A stretch of 64,000 nt of DNA from Paenibacillus xylanivorans (GCF_001280595.1 NZ_LITU01000075.1:78219-142218); one strand, 5' to 3'; shown: positions 50,497-59,397, numbered from the stretch's first letter. Numbers and translations: made by a program. The notes: generated by a model not told the origin, from the sequence alone.

Positions 50497-51440
50497 CTAT
50501 CTCGACTTATCATACACGATGCGGGCCACCGCATCATGCTGATGGATGGACTCTTCATTCCTGCAATCCACCTTAAATTTGCGTACCCAATGTTTCTCAT
50601 ACAGGTCTGCCGCCACCAGCCTGACGATGTCTTCCACAAACCGCGGGTTCTCATATGCACGTTCCGTGACCCGTTTCTCATCAGGTCTTTTGAGTACGGG
50701 ATAAAGGCAGCTGCTTGCATTGGATTCGGCCACATTCAGCAGCTCTTCCTTCCAATAGCCCGGCAATGCATCTCCCGGTTCGCCTTGCACCTGGATACGC
50801 AATACACCTCGCTGGTTGTGCGCACTATATTCGCTGATTTCTTTCGAGCATGGACATAACGTCGTGATCTGTATATGTAAACCCGTTCTCAGAACGGGGG
50901 ATTTTCAGCTTCCCAGATGACATGAACGGTAGCCAAAGAATGATTTAGTCCAGACAAACCGGTTACGGGCGCGGATCGCTCGTAGAACCAGGGATAGGTT
51001 ACTTTCAGCTCCGCCTTCGGTTGATTCATCTGTTCAGCTATCTGTTGCGTCAGCGCAATCAGATCCGGAATCCGGTCACTCAGTCCTTCACTGCGACTCT
51101 TCTGAATCTGCTCCATCAGGCGGCTCATGTTAATGCCTTTGGATTCTCGATCCAGCGAAGTCGTCAACCGAAACGTTCCGATGCTGGACAATTTCACGGG
51201 ATCTTTGGCCGAAATGACATCCAGAGGATACTTCACCTGATCAATACCGACTTGTTGCAGTTCAAACAGAAAATCATTTTTGCTATTCTGCAAATCCTGC
51301 ATCTCTTCTTTTAGCACAGGCTTATCTCCCTGTATCGGATCAACAGAGCCGAATAACCGCAAGCGTTCAGATTTATCCGGCATGATGAAACAATCGCTCG
51401 CCACTCGGTTACTCCTGTTAACCAGCTGTTCCTTTTGCAT
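50497..51440 (-). pseudogene. folE2: folE2, zinc-sparing GTP cyclohydrolase, interrupted by a frameshift
   Basis: GTP cyclohydrolase IB (FolE2) makes the first folate and pterin precursor from GTP and works without zinc. The N-terminal part (51440-50889, 183 aa) has LFGSVDP, DLQNSKNDFLFELQQVGIDQVKYP and APVTGLSGLNHSLATVHV, then stops at TGA after ENPPF. The C-terminal part continues one frame back: TTLCPCSKEISEYSAHNQRG, PGYWKEELLNVAESNASS, FVEDIVRLVAADLYE, to the stop at 50497. One more C in the run at 50896-50900 would give a complete 314-residue protein, normal for the family. The break lies on a perfect 8-bp-arm palindrome (50882-50898). It is either a real mutation, a recoding site or a sequencing error. 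Last gene of the Zur-type operon. Confidence 0.9.
50882..50898. repeat. Perfect palindrome at the folE2 frameshift
   Basis: CCCGTTCT-C-AGAACGGG: two 8-bp arms with a 1-nt centre. It directly overlaps the C-run (50896-50900) and the premature TGA at 50889-50891 of folE2. Confidence 0.9.
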
Positions 51441-51487
51441 TTTCCAATCCCTCCCTCCATCACATATTTCCGTTATCCGCTGCGCAT

Positions 51488-51820
51488 TCAGCGCCAGAAC
51501 AAACCTGCCTCGTCCCGCTCAACCTGCTCCAGCATGGCTTCAAAATCAGGACAAGGTTCAATGACGTCTACCTCATTCCAGCCACTGTGTTCACCTTTCG
51601 CATATACCTTCCACTGATTCTCCTCCCAGTGAAATCGGGCAATCGGCAGCTTATCCCACTGATAGCGTTCCTCAGCAGGCCTTTCCTCGGTCAAAATTAG
51701 TTCATTGTTATTCAACTCATAGGTCAGCTTCACCATCGTTCGCAGGGGAGCAGGCACCTTCTCCTGAATATAACCGTCCAGCACCGACTGAATTCTCCGA
51801 ATAGTAAACGAGTCCAGCAT
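51488..51820 (-). CDS. DUF3024 domain protein
   Basis: A 110-residue protein resembling DUF3024 (PF11225): DSFTIRRIQSVLDGYIQEKVPAPLRTMVKLTYELNNNELILTEERP, then PIARFHWEENQWKVYAKGEHSGWNEV. Function of the family is unknown. ATG 51820 has AAGGGGGATCTCC upstream. It lies between the FeoB-like gene and folE2 in a Zur-type operon, so it is probably expressed in zinc shortage. There is no Cys cluster; two His are not arranged as an obvious site. Confidence 0.82.
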   Translation of the reverse strand: MLDSFTIRRIQSVLDGYIQEKVPAPLRTMVKLTYELNNNELILTEERPAEERYQWDKLPIARFHWEENQWKVYAKGEHSGWNEVDVIEPCPDFEAMLEQVERDEAGLFWR

Positions 51821-51845
51821 GGAGATCCCCCTTTTATCCACATCG

Positions 51846-53516
51846 TTACGCAATCCAGTCCCACACCCATGCCAGTACAAATGCACTGCCCAGTGACATT
51901 AGCAGCTGTCTGCCTGTCAGTTGTGCGGCAAAGGCTGCTCCCAACTCCTTGCGTATTGTCCACATCGTCACCAGACATGCCGTTAACGTGGAAGCCAGAT
52001 ACACAAGGACAAATAACTGTCCGCCGCTCAATTCTGCAATAAAGGAACCCTGATCCTGATTCAGCACCAACAACCCGTCTTTTCTTAAAATAGAAAATAA
52101 AATGCCACCTGCCGCATCGCCCGGCAGATGAAAGATCGCGAGCAACGGCGTAAGCGTGCGGGTCAGGACAGACAATACCTCCGTCTGCTCCAATAGTGTG
52201 GCTACCACACAAATACCAATGAAAATGGGCATCGCCTGCACAAGAAACTGTTTCATGACAGACCGAACGCGCCAGCTGACGGAACGCCATGAAGGCTTTT
52301 GCAGAAATGTACGGTTGACATGTAACGGGAGCATGTCATCCATCCGATTTCGATTCCACAGACGAGTATGAAGCGCGCCCGCAAGTACCAGTACAAGCAT
52401 ATAAGGAAAAAACAGCCACGGCTTGCCACCGGAACTGAATATCGATAGAGAAGCACCAATCTGGTAGCTGCATGCAGAACCGAAAGAGATCATCGAAACA
52501 CAGGCTTTTCGCGTGCAGGAACTGCATGTACGACTCTGGAACACAGCCACGACATTGCAGCCAAAACCGCTGAGGACCGGAATCAGATCCTTACCGTTTA
52601 GGCCGATTTCCCGCATCCAGCCATCCAGCGAATCGGTAATCCTATCTTTCAGTCCGCTCTCCTCCGTCACCGCCACACTGACGCCAATCAGGAATACGAC
52701 CGGGAAAGCCCAGATAAACGAATACAAGCCCAGACTGATCATGCCGTAATCCCCGAGCATCATCGCTTGTAGTGGGTTCCATAATCCCATAGACATTCGA
52801 TGGAGTGGTTCAAGAATCCAGGCATCCGCGAGCGGTTGCACCAGGCCGGAGAACAGATAGGCCACATATACCGGAACTGCAAATAATAAGATGAGTGCTA
52901 TCAAAGCCGCAAAACGCCCCCAAACCGTGTGTTCAAACATCGTTGTTTGCGGTTCGATCACAGGGGAGGCATGTGGTGATTCCAACTGTATATGCCTCTT
53001 CATCGGTCTGGCAGCAACGATCGCGCGACATAACAGGCCTTGGGCGTTTTCATCCATATACCTTGTATTGAAGGGCAGGACGGAAATACCCAGGCCTTTA
53101 CGATAATAGTCGACCTGAGCCGTTAATCCCGATCCGCATTTGTCGGCAAACGTAAGCACTATCACAGCATTTTTGCCCGTAATATCCAGCATGCCGAGCA
53201 GTAAAGGCAGTTCCAGTACGACATCCGTGCCGCGTACAACCAAGACAACCGTGTCACCCGCTGCGAGTTGTTTTAGGGCCAGCATGGTCGTGACACTGTC
53301 ATCCTTCAACCGGATTCCAGGCGTATCGACCAGCTCAAGTTGATGTTCAGGCAGTTCTGCCCTGCGGACGGTCACCGTGGAGCCCCGAACATTGGATTCT
53401 TCGCCTGTATCTCTGCCCGTGAGTCCCCGAAACAGAGCCGATTTCCCTGCCGATTCGAAACCGACCAGCACCACTTTACGAAGTTCTTCCGGTTGTTCCA
53501 AAACTGAATTCAGCAT
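51846..53516 (-). CDS. FeoB-like GTPase/transporter in a zinc-starvation operon
   Basis: A 556-residue protein with an N-terminal G domain (G1 GFESAGKS, G3 VDTPGIR) and about eight membrane helices with nucleoside-recognition Gate segments, the build of ferrous transporter FeoB. It is shorter than usual (FeoB is about 650-770). The G1 motif differs from the usual GNPNSGKT, and the NKxD motif reads FADK. A Cys-rich segment, VFQSRTCSSCTRKACVSMI, follows the GFGCNV block. ATG 53516 has GGTGAAG 8 nt upstream and overlaps the flavoprotein gene end by 7 nt. The operon context suggests zinc rather than iron transport (inference). Confidence 0.83.
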   Translation of the reverse strand: MLNSVLEQPEELRKVVLVGFESAGKSALFRGLTGRDTGEESNVRGSTVTVRRAELPEHQLELVDTPGIRLKDDSVTTMLALKQLAAGDTVVLVVRGTDVVLELPLLLGMLDITGKNAVIVLTFADKCGSGLTAQVDYYRKGLGISVLPFNTRYMDENAQGLLCRAIVAARPMKRHIQLESPHASPVIEPQTTMFEHTVWGRFAALIALILLFAVPVYVAYLFSGLVQPLADAWILEPLHRMSMGLWNPLQAMMLGDYGMISLGLYSFIWAFPVVFLIGVSVAVTEESGLKDRITDSLDGWMREIGLNGKDLIPVLSGFGCNVVAVFQSRTCSSCTRKACVSMISFGSACSYQIGASLSIFSSGGKPWLFFPYMLVLVLAGALHTRLWNRNRMDDMLPLHVNRTFLQKPSWRSVSWRVRSVMKQFLVQAMPIFIGICVVATLLEQTEVLSVLTRTLTPLLAIFHLPGDAAGGILFSILRKDGLLVLNQDQGSFIAELSGGQLFVLVYLASTLTACLVTMWTIRKELGAAFAAQLTGRQLLMSLGSAFVLAWVWDWIA

Positions 53517-54646
53517 GTGCAATCTTCACCGCAGCAAGACAGATCATCAAGAAACATGCCTTCCTTGCGATAGGTTTCCAGTGGAGTCAGATCCAATCCG
53601 AGTCTCTCACCCATGGCCCGGGCCACAACTGCAAAGCGCTGTCTGAATTTATATATGAAACAAAATTGGAGGTGCGCATGCATAACCTGTGGACCGGTAA
53701 TGAACAGTCCCGGGACAATCGTCGATTCATCGGCCGCTCCCAATTGCAGCTGACCTTCCTTGTTGCGCTCGACCAGATTCTTAATCAGATGTAAACTGCT
53801 GCGGAACCCTGTCGCCAGAACAGGAGCCTCAGCCGTCTTAAGCAAGTGGGATTCTCCGGAAGCATTCTCGCAATAGAGGACATAACCGCCCGGTTCATCC
53901 GGTTCGATCCACTTGACCTCATAGCCTTGCATCATTCGTATTCGCTTATCCATCATCGCCGCGCGCAGACGATCCTTCGTATAGGGGCTCAGTTCCACAC
54001 TTGGATCACTGCTGCCCTTGGCGAGCCCTCGTCCGTTTCGATCGATTACCGTTACGTTTTTCCCCAGTTTACTCAGGTGAATGGCTGCATCCACGCCGCT
54101 CTCATAGCCGCCAACGATAACACATTCTTCCCCCTGAACTGCCTTCCAGCTAGAAAACAAACTGCTGTGCACACCGTATTCGGCACCAGGGAACGGGTCC
54201 AGTCTCGGATACTGAAATTCACCGGCTGCCCAGATGACAAAGCGTGTGCGCAGTTGTCCATTGGATGTCACAACCCGGAAGCCATTCTCTTCAGCAATCA
54301 CTTCCGAAACGTCTACACCCGTCTGCACAGGCAATTCCTTAAACTGGCTCACCACCTGCAAATACTTCGCATACTCCACCCCTGTCGGATGTTCTGTTCC
54401 CAGTGTATACGCCGGAGACGTATGCAGAGCCACGGCGTTCAGATCCATCATGCCATAGGCGTTGCTTGTAAACGAAGGGGTGATCAGATGCATTTCCTCA
54501 GGCCACGCCAGAAAAGTTGCCCCCACCTCGCTCCGTTCCAGCACGGTAAAACGAGGCATCCCCAGATCTTGTAGAACAGAGGCCATGCCGATCCCGGCTG
54601 GCCCCCCTCCAACAATCACACAATCATAATCGAAAGGATCATTCAT
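53510..54646 (-). CDS. CzcO-like FAD/NAD(P)-dependent oxidoreductase with Cys tail
   Basis: A 378-residue flavoprotein of the CzcO (COG2072)/flavin-monooxygenase-like group. Two dinucleotide motifs are VIVGGGPAGIG (residues 10-20) and VIVGGYESGVD (about 175); the ATG-like VLATGF is present. The last residues CCGEDCTC form a cluster of four Cys, possibly a metal site. ATG 54646 follows AAGACGC weakly. It overlaps the FeoB-like gene and follows rpsN. Reaction unknown; CzcO proteins are typically linked to metal homeostasis, which fits the operon. Confidence 0.83.
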   Translation of the reverse strand: MNDPFDYDCVIVGGGPAGIGMASVLQDLGMPRFTVLERSEVGATFLAWPEEMHLITPSFTSNAYGMMDLNAVALHTSPAYTLGTEHPTGVEYAKYLQVVSQFKELPVQTGVDVSEVIAEENGFRVVTSNGQLRTRFVIWAAGEFQYPRLDPFPGAEYGVHSSLFSSWKAVQGEECVIVGGYESGVDAAIHLSKLGKNVTVIDRNGRGLAKGSSDPSVELSPYTKDRLRAAMMDKRIRMMQGYEVKWIEPDEPGGYVLYCENASGESHLLKTAEAPVLATGFRSSLHLIKNLVERNKEGQLQLGAADESTIVPGLFITGPQVMHAHLQFCFIYKFRQRFAVVARAMGERLGLDLTPLETYRKEGMFLDDLSCCGEDCTC

Positions 54647-54651
54647 GCGTC

Positions 54652-54921
54652 TTACCAGCTGGACTTCGTTACGCCCGGAATTTGCCCTTGATGAGCCAGC
54701 TCACGAAACACGATCCGCGATACCTTGAACTTTCGCAAATATCCTCTCGGACGGCCCGTCAGTTCACAGCGATTTTTCAATCGGGTCGGAGAAGCGTTGC
54801 GTGGCAGTTTATGCAGCGCTTCATAGTCACCCTTTTCTTTCAGCTCATGACGCAGCTCCGCATATTTGGCTACGATTGCCTGACGTTGTTTTTCGCGTAC
54901 TACTTTTGATTTTTTAGCCAT
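54652..54921 (-). CDS. rpsN: Alternative, zinc-independent ribosomal protein S14
   Basis: An 89-residue S14 of the long form lacking the CxxC...CxxC zinc ribbon of the housekeeping 61-residue form. Blocks are AKKSKVVREKQRQAIVAKYAELR, LPRNASPTRLKNRCELTGRPRGYLRKFKVSRIVFRELA and the end PGVTKSSW. In Bacillus such paralogues (RpsN2/YhzA) are repressed by Zur and replace the zinc form under zinc shortage. ATG 54921 has AAGGAGCTGTAATCC upstream. Second gene of the operon after the ZagA-like GTPase. Confidence 0.95.
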   Translation of the reverse strand: MAKKSKVVREKQRQAIVAKYAELRHELKEKGDYEALHKLPRNASPTRLKNRCELTGRPRGYLRKFKVSRIVFRELAHQGQIPGVTKSSW

Positions 54922-54948
54922 GGATTACAGCTCCTTAATGGATTTAAT

Positions 54949-56145
54949 TTATACAACTTCAACAGGCCAAGGAAGGGGATTATCGAAATGGCCCCAGTCG
55001 GCCACCATTTCCTCATCACTGAGCAGACATTGGTCCAGTTCGTCTTCAATGATGGCTCGCTCCATTTCAATCCCGATCATGACCAGCTCGGTCTGACGGT
55101 CTCCCCATTGTGCATCCCACTTCTCCAGCACATCCGGCTCCGTACGCAATATTTCTTCCTTGTCCGCTTCCGGCAACGCCGCAACCCAATGTCCGGCAGG
55201 GCCAAACTGGATTGACGATCCCGCCTGGCTCAGACTTGCAGCCACATCTCCTTCAGCAGCCAGCCAAACCAGACCTTTGGCACGTACCACTTCTTCCGGC
55301 CAGTAGCTCATGAATTCAGCCAGACGAGAAGGATGGAATGGTTTTCGGCGACGATACACGAAGGAACCAATGCCGTATTCCTCGGTCTCCGGAGTATGTG
55401 ATTCCTTCTCCAGCTCCTGAATCCATCCGGCGGACATGCTTGCTTTCTCGAAGTCGAAGAGACCTGTATTCAAAATTTCAGACGGATTGACCTGGCCGTT
55501 CATGGTCCGAATGATTTTGGCGTTGGGCTGAAGCTTGCGGATGACACCTTCAAGCTTGTTCAGTTCCACGTCATCGACCAGATCACATTTGTTCAGCAAC
55601 AGGACATCGCAGGTCTCGATCTGGTCAATCAGCAGGTCCACCACGTCACGGGTATCTTCGCCCCCTGTAGCCTGATTCCGATCCAAAAGGCTCTGTCCTG
55701 AGGCAAAGTCATGCCAGAAGCGATTCGCATCCACGACCGTCACCAGACAATCCAGCTTCGCCAGGCCGGTCAGATCAATACCGGATTCCTCGTCGGCATA
55801 TGTAAAGGTCTGGGCCACCGGAACAGGTTCACTGATTCCAGTCGATTCAATCAGGATATAATCAAACCTGCCTTCATTCACCAGCTTCTCAATCTCCTGC
55901 ATCAGATCATCCCGCAAGGTACAGCAGATGCAGCCATTGGACAGCTCCACCAGCTTTTCTTCAGTACGCGATAATGTCGCTTCACCTTTTACCAGTGCGG
56001 CATCGATGTTCACCTCACTCATGTCATTGACGATGACAGCGACCTTGAGTCCCTGCCGATTGTGCAGCACGTGATTAAGAACAGTCGTTTTACCTGAGCC
56101 GAGGTAACCGCTAAGAACAGTAACCGGAACTTGCTTTTGTGTCAT
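54949..56145 (-). CDS. zagA: CobW/COG0523-family GTPase (ZagA/YciC type)
   Basis: A 398-residue P-loop GTPase and putative zinc metallochaperone. Walker A GYLGSGKTT (residues 13-21), Glu-rich switch, the metal motif NGCICCTLRDD (CxCC, about 73-76), STGISEPVPVA, LLNKCDLV and the C-terminal CobW domain with YRRRKPFHPSRL and AKGLVWLA. In B. subtilis ZagA (YciC) delivers zinc to FolE under zinc limitation. ATG 56145 follows AAGGAGTAGATACAC. First gene of an operon with a Zur box in its promoter. Confidence 0.93.
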   Translation of the reverse strand: MTQKQVPVTVLSGYLGSGKTTVLNHVLHNRQGLKVAVIVNDMSEVNIDAALVKGEATLSRTEEKLVELSNGCICCTLRDDLMQEIEKLVNEGRFDYILIESTGISEPVPVAQTFTYADEESGIDLTGLAKLDCLVTVVDANRFWHDFASGQSLLDRNQATGGEDTRDVVDLLIDQIETCDVLLLNKCDLVDDVELNKLEGVIRKLQPNAKIIRTMNGQVNPSEILNTGLFDFEKASMSAGWIQELEKESHTPETEEYGIGSFVYRRRKPFHPSRLAEFMSYWPEEVVRAKGLVWLAAEGDVAASLSQAGSSIQFGPAGHWVAALPEADKEEILRTEPDVLEKWDAQWGDRQTELVMIGIEMERAIIEDELDQCLLSDEEMVADWGHFDNPLPWPVEVV

Positions 56146-56186
56146 GTGTATCTACTCCTTATGGGTGTAGTCATATGTCTCTGACC

Positions 56187-56215
56187 TTAATAGTAATTAT
56201 TACGATTAACAACAA
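56187..56215 (-). promoter_or_regulatory. Zur box embedded in the promoter of the zinc-starvation operon
   Basis: On the minus strand -35 TTGTTG (56210-56215), 17-nt spacer, -10 TATTAA (56187-56192). The inverted repeat TCGTAATAATTACTA (56191-56205) fills the spacer and differs from the Zur consensus TCGTAATNATTACGA at two bases. Repression by zinc-loaded Zur is the expected control. It lies about 45 nt before the zagA start. Confidence 0.85.
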
Positions 56216-56401
56216 TGACTATAATCCTGTTGAACGATGTTGTCAAATCATTTTTAATCCGGTATCAGAAAAATTCCAGCCAAAAAAAGGCCTATGGCCT
56301 GTTTCCTGTAGCTTCGCATCATAATGATACGTCTCCAGAAAAGTCAGTCCATACGCCTTTAATTCTTGTTCTTATATATACCATACAATCGTTACTATCC
56401 A
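56216..56401. other. Short region between the zinc and metallophore operons
   Basis: No supported gene. It contains, on the minus strand, a small terminator-like hairpin (56282-56300) ending in seven T after AGGCC-ATA-GGCCT; the remaining sequence is AT-rich without recognisable sites. Confidence 0.6.
56282..56300 (-). terminator. Small terminator after the metallophore operon
   Basis: On the minus strand AGGCC (56296-56300) ATA GGCCT (56288-56292), followed by TTTTTTT. The stem is short but the T-run is perfect. Confidence 0.6.
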
Positions 56402-56628
56402 TCAGTTCGCCACCACGGATCTGGCCCTAATGCCAGCTTGCATCGTCATGGAAAAGAACGCCGTCGCTACACCTTGCAGCGCCCGCAGCCACAAATACGT
56501 TTCCACACCAAACACAACAAACAAAAGAAATGTTGCGGCGTGCAAAATCAACAGCCATTTCATTACACGGAGCGGGCCATAACGCCCCAGAAGCTGTGCC
56601 GCAAAAGGCCTTAACTTTCTAGTTGCAG
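56402..56628 (-). pseudogene. Remnant of a second CntE-like MFS exporter
   Basis: On the minus strand, directly after the stop codon of the intact exporter, the frame ending at TGA 56402-56404 reads RPFAAQLLGRYGPLRV, then YLWLRALQGVATAFFSM, then QAGI. This aligns with residues about 57-120 of the intact protein (RPWAGRIIQKRGPIKV, YLVARILQGVSTAFFSM, QIGI). N-terminus and C-terminal two thirds are missing, and there is no start codon with a ribosome-binding site. It is a decayed tandem duplicate or paralogue. Confidence 0.8.
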
Positions 56629-57825
56629 TTAACCCACAAACATATCTTTGACAGGTTTTCTTCGTTCATAGGCAAAAGCAATCATTACCGCTCCTAGGAT
56701 AGCACAAATCATGTACATGAACGAATAGGAGGATAGATCAGCGATCGGTCCCATCAACACACCGCCCAGAGATACACCCAGATCTGCTGTCGCAATAAAT
56801 AAACCGATCAACACATTCCGATTCAACTGTGTCAACACAAATGACAGATAGGTGGTTAACGTCGGATAGAGGATAGATTGAGCAATGCCCATCAAGATTG
56901 CACCCACATATAGAAGAGCGGCTCCTCCTGTAATCGCCCAGCTGACACATAGTGCGGCTACTGCCAACAAGAACATCGTTCCCATGATAAAAGGTGCATG
57001 CCACCTGCCATCGGAGGGAATTTTTTTGCGCAATATGATTCGGGTCAACACAACGGTTCCCGCCTGAAGCATCAGATAGACACCCGCATTACCGCTTGGC
57101 AATTGACTGGCGTACAGGGGAATAAAGGTCGTGATTGCACCGAACACAACGGAAGCACTTAGCATTAGTACACTACATCTAAACAAGAATGGATTTTGCA
57201 CCAACTGACGAAAGGATTGAAACATGCTTACGTTCTGTTCGGATGGATTCCCAGCAGGAGGCTGCTCCTTGCTCTTATCCATTTTGGCGGTATACCCGAA
57301 GACGCCTGTACAGATGGCAATACCGATCAGGACGACTGTAAAATAATCCATGCCACCTGTCTGCCAGATCCCTAAAGCGAGGACAGGACCCACAATGCCC
57401 GGGATATAGCTGAATAACGAATAATATGAAATGCCCTGGGAACGGTCCTTCTCCGGCAGGGCATCGATAATGCCAATCTGTAAAGCCATCGAGAAGAAAG
57501 CGGTCGATACCCCCTGTAAAATACGAGCCACCAGATAGCCCCCGAGACCCGTAAACGTGTATAAAATCAGGGCAAAACCATTAATAATCAGAATAAAACG
57601 CAGCACTTTAATCGGCCCGCGCTTTTGAATGATCCGTCCGGCCCATGGCCTGAAAAACATGGTCGTAAACATATAGGCGCCCATAATCAGCCCAATGGTT
57701 GTACTGCTCGCTCCCAAGGATTCACCCTGTAAAGGGATAACCACATTAAGAATGGCGTTTGCACTAAAATACAGAAGAACTAGGATGTACAAACGCAGAA
57801 AAGGCCAAGACATCGCTCCACTCAT
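56629..57825 (-). CDS. cntE: MFS exporter of an opine metallophore (CntE-like)
   Basis: A 398-residue major-facilitator protein with 12 predicted helices. FFRPWAGRIIQKRGPIK (motif A region, about 58-74), ARILQGVSTAFFSMALQIGI and DLGVSLGGVLMGPIAD are clear. In Staphylococcus aureus CntE exports staphylopine and is the last cnt gene, the same place as here. ATG 57825 overlaps the CntF-like gene by 4 nt; GGGGGAGGACCAAGG lies upstream. The proposed substrate, an opine metallophore of the bacillopaline type, is inferred from the operon. Confidence 0.85.
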   Translation of the reverse strand: MSGAMSWPFLRLYILVLLYFSANAILNVVIPLQGESLGASSTTIGLIMGAYMFTTMFFRPWAGRIIQKRGPIKVLRFILIINGFALILYTFTGLGGYLVARILQGVSTAFFSMALQIGIIDALPEKDRSQGISYYSLFSYIPGIVGPVLALGIWQTGGMDYFTVVLIGIAICTGVFGYTAKMDKSKEQPPAGNPSEQNVSMFQSFRQLVQNPFLFRCSVLMLSASVVFGAITTFIPLYASQLPSGNAGVYLMLQAGTVVLTRIILRKKIPSDGRWHAPFIMGTMFLLAVAALCVSWAITGGAALLYVGAILMGIAQSILYPTLTTYLSFVLTQLNRNVLIGLFIATADLGVSLGGVLMGPIADLSSYSFMYMICAILGAVMIAFAYERRKPVKDMFVG

Positions 57826-58586
57826 CCTTGGTCCTCCCCCTGGAATGTAATTAAATAGGTTAATAATTTTCTGGCATAATCGGACTGAACATCCTTCAGC
57901 TGCTTAATAGGTACCATTTCCTCAATCTGACCGTCCCTGAAAATAAGTACCCTGTCACAAATATAGGCTGCCGCCTGAATATCATGCGTAATAAACACAT
58001 AGCTCATCTGATAGAATTGCTTTAATTCTTCTAACAATCGCAGCACCTGAATCTGCACAGACACGTCCAGAGAACTGATGGCTTCATCGAATACAATGCA
58101 TCGGGGTTCTGTGGATATGGCTCTTGCAATACACACTCTTTGGGCCTCTCCACCAGATAGTTCATGTGGATATTTGAGCCTGTAGGAAGGGTTCAATCCC
58201 ACTTGATGCAACAACGTTTCCACCTTGCTTTGCATATCCGCTTTCACTTTTTTTTGAGCCTTCAGGGGCTCCATAATGGCTTCCTCCACCGTGAGAAATG
58301 GATTAATGGAGGACGTATAATTTTGAAATACGGCACTGATGCTGCCCATTCGCACACAGCGATTGTTCACGTTTTTCCCTTCAAATAAAATACGCCCGCG
58401 ATCAGGCTTTTCAATGCCCAGAATCAGACGTCCCAATGTGGACTTGCCGCTTCCGCTTTCACCGATAATGCCGAGACATTCGCCTTGCTGGCATTCAAAT
58501 GCAACTTTTTTCAAAACCTGCTGCTTTTGTTTGGAGAATAATCCGCCTTGTTTATAGGACTTTTCTATCCCATCCACCTTGAGCAT
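57822..58586 (-). CDS. cntF: Metallophore/nickel-type ABC transporter ATPase (CntF-like)
   Basis: A 254-residue ATPase of the OppF/NikE group. Walker A GESGSGKST (about 41-49), AVFQNYTSSINP (Q-loop), signature HELSGGEAQRVCIARAI, Walker B CIVFDEAISSLD (Glu-Ala rather than Glu-Pro) and H-loop FITHDIQAA. It overlaps the CntD-like gene by 35 nt. With CntD it drives import of metal-loaded metallophore. Confidence 0.88.
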   Translation of the reverse strand: MLKVDGIEKSYKQGGLFSKQKQQVLKKVAFECQQGECLGIIGESGSGKSTLGRLILGIEKPDRGRILFEGKNVNNRCVRMGSISAVFQNYTSSINPFLTVEEAIMEPLKAQKKVKADMQSKVETLLHQVGLNPSYRLKYPHELSGGEAQRVCIARAISTEPRCIVFDEAISSLDVSVQIQVLRLLEELKQFYQMSYVFITHDIQAAAYICDRVLIFRDGQIEEMVPIKQLKDVQSDYARKLLTYLITFQGEDQG

Positions 58587-59397
58587 CTGTATCCCCTCCC
58601 TGCATCAATTTCCTGAAATGATTGCTCAGCTCCAACCGGGTGGAAACCAAATATTGAGTATAGGCATGCTCCGGCTTCGTAAAAACAGACCGAATATCCC
58701 CGCTTTCGACAATGGCTCCGTCTTTCATAACCATCACTTCATCCCCAATTTTCTGAACGACACCGAGATCATGGGATATAAACAGCATGGAACAACCCAT
58801 TCGTTCACGTAGTTGAATCAATTGTTCCACCACTTCATATTGAGAGATCGTATCCAGTGCCGTTGTCGGTTCATCCGCAATGATAAGATCCGGCTCCAAC
58901 ACGAGTGCCAATGCAATCATGATTCGCTGCAGCATGCCACCTGATAGCTGATGTGGATATTGATTCAAAATTCCCTGCGGATTTTTTAACATGACGCTTT
59001 CCATAGCGCTAATGATCTTCCGTTCGCTGTCTCTATTATTCCAGACGAAATGCGTCTGGAGCGTCTCTCGAATATGGACGCCGATCACTGAAGAAGGGTC
59101 AAAAGCGCTCATGCCATTTTGCAGAATCATGCATAAGTTTTTGCCTCTTCTTCGTCTCATCTCTTGTTCGGAAAGCTGGTTCAAGTCTTCGCCTTTGAAG
59201 AGTATCGTTCCGGATTGACGAATCCAGGGTTTATTCAAACGCATAATGGACCTGCATGTGACGGACTTGCCGCTTCCGCTTTCCCCGACAATGGCCAGAC
59301 AGCTTCCTTGTTTGACCTGAAATGAACTGTTATGAATAATGACCTTGTCCGTATTGGCATCCCGGATCTTCAAATTTTTAACCTCTACTATATTCAT
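58552..59397 (-). CDS. cntD: Metallophore/nickel-type ABC transporter ATPase (CntD-like)
   Basis: A 281-residue ATPase of the OppD/NikD group. Walker A GESGSGKSV, MILQNGMSAFDP (Q-loop), signature HQLSGGMLQRIMIALAL, Walker B LIIADEPTTALDT and H-loop FISHDLGVV. It overlaps the permease gene by 20 nt and the CntF-like gene by 35 nt. Forms the heterodimeric motor of the importer. Confidence 0.88.
   Translation of the reverse strand: MNIVEVKNLKIRDANTDKVIIHNSSFQVKQGSCLAIVGESGSGKSVTCRSIMRLNKPWIRQSGTILFKGEDLNQLSEQEMRRRRGKNLCMILQNGMSAFDPSSVIGVHIRETLQTHFVWNNRDSERKIISAMESVMLKNPQGILNQYPHQLSGGMLQRIMIALALVLEPDLIIADEPTTALDTISQYEVVEQLIQLRERMGCSMLFISHDLGVVQKIGDEVMVMKDGAIVESGDIRSVFTKPEHAYTQYLVSTRLELSNHFRKLMQGGDTDAQGGWDRKVL

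Noticed and set aside
50882..50900. Programmed -1 frameshift in folE2
   Set aside because: The C-run could slip, but the hairpin overlaps instead of lying 5-9 nt downstream, and FolE2 proteins are not known to need recoding; kept only as a minor alternative to mutation or read error.
53846..54574. Plus-strand open frame of 242 codons
   Set aside because: Antisense to the CzcO-like flavoprotein, which has both dinucleotide motifs intact.
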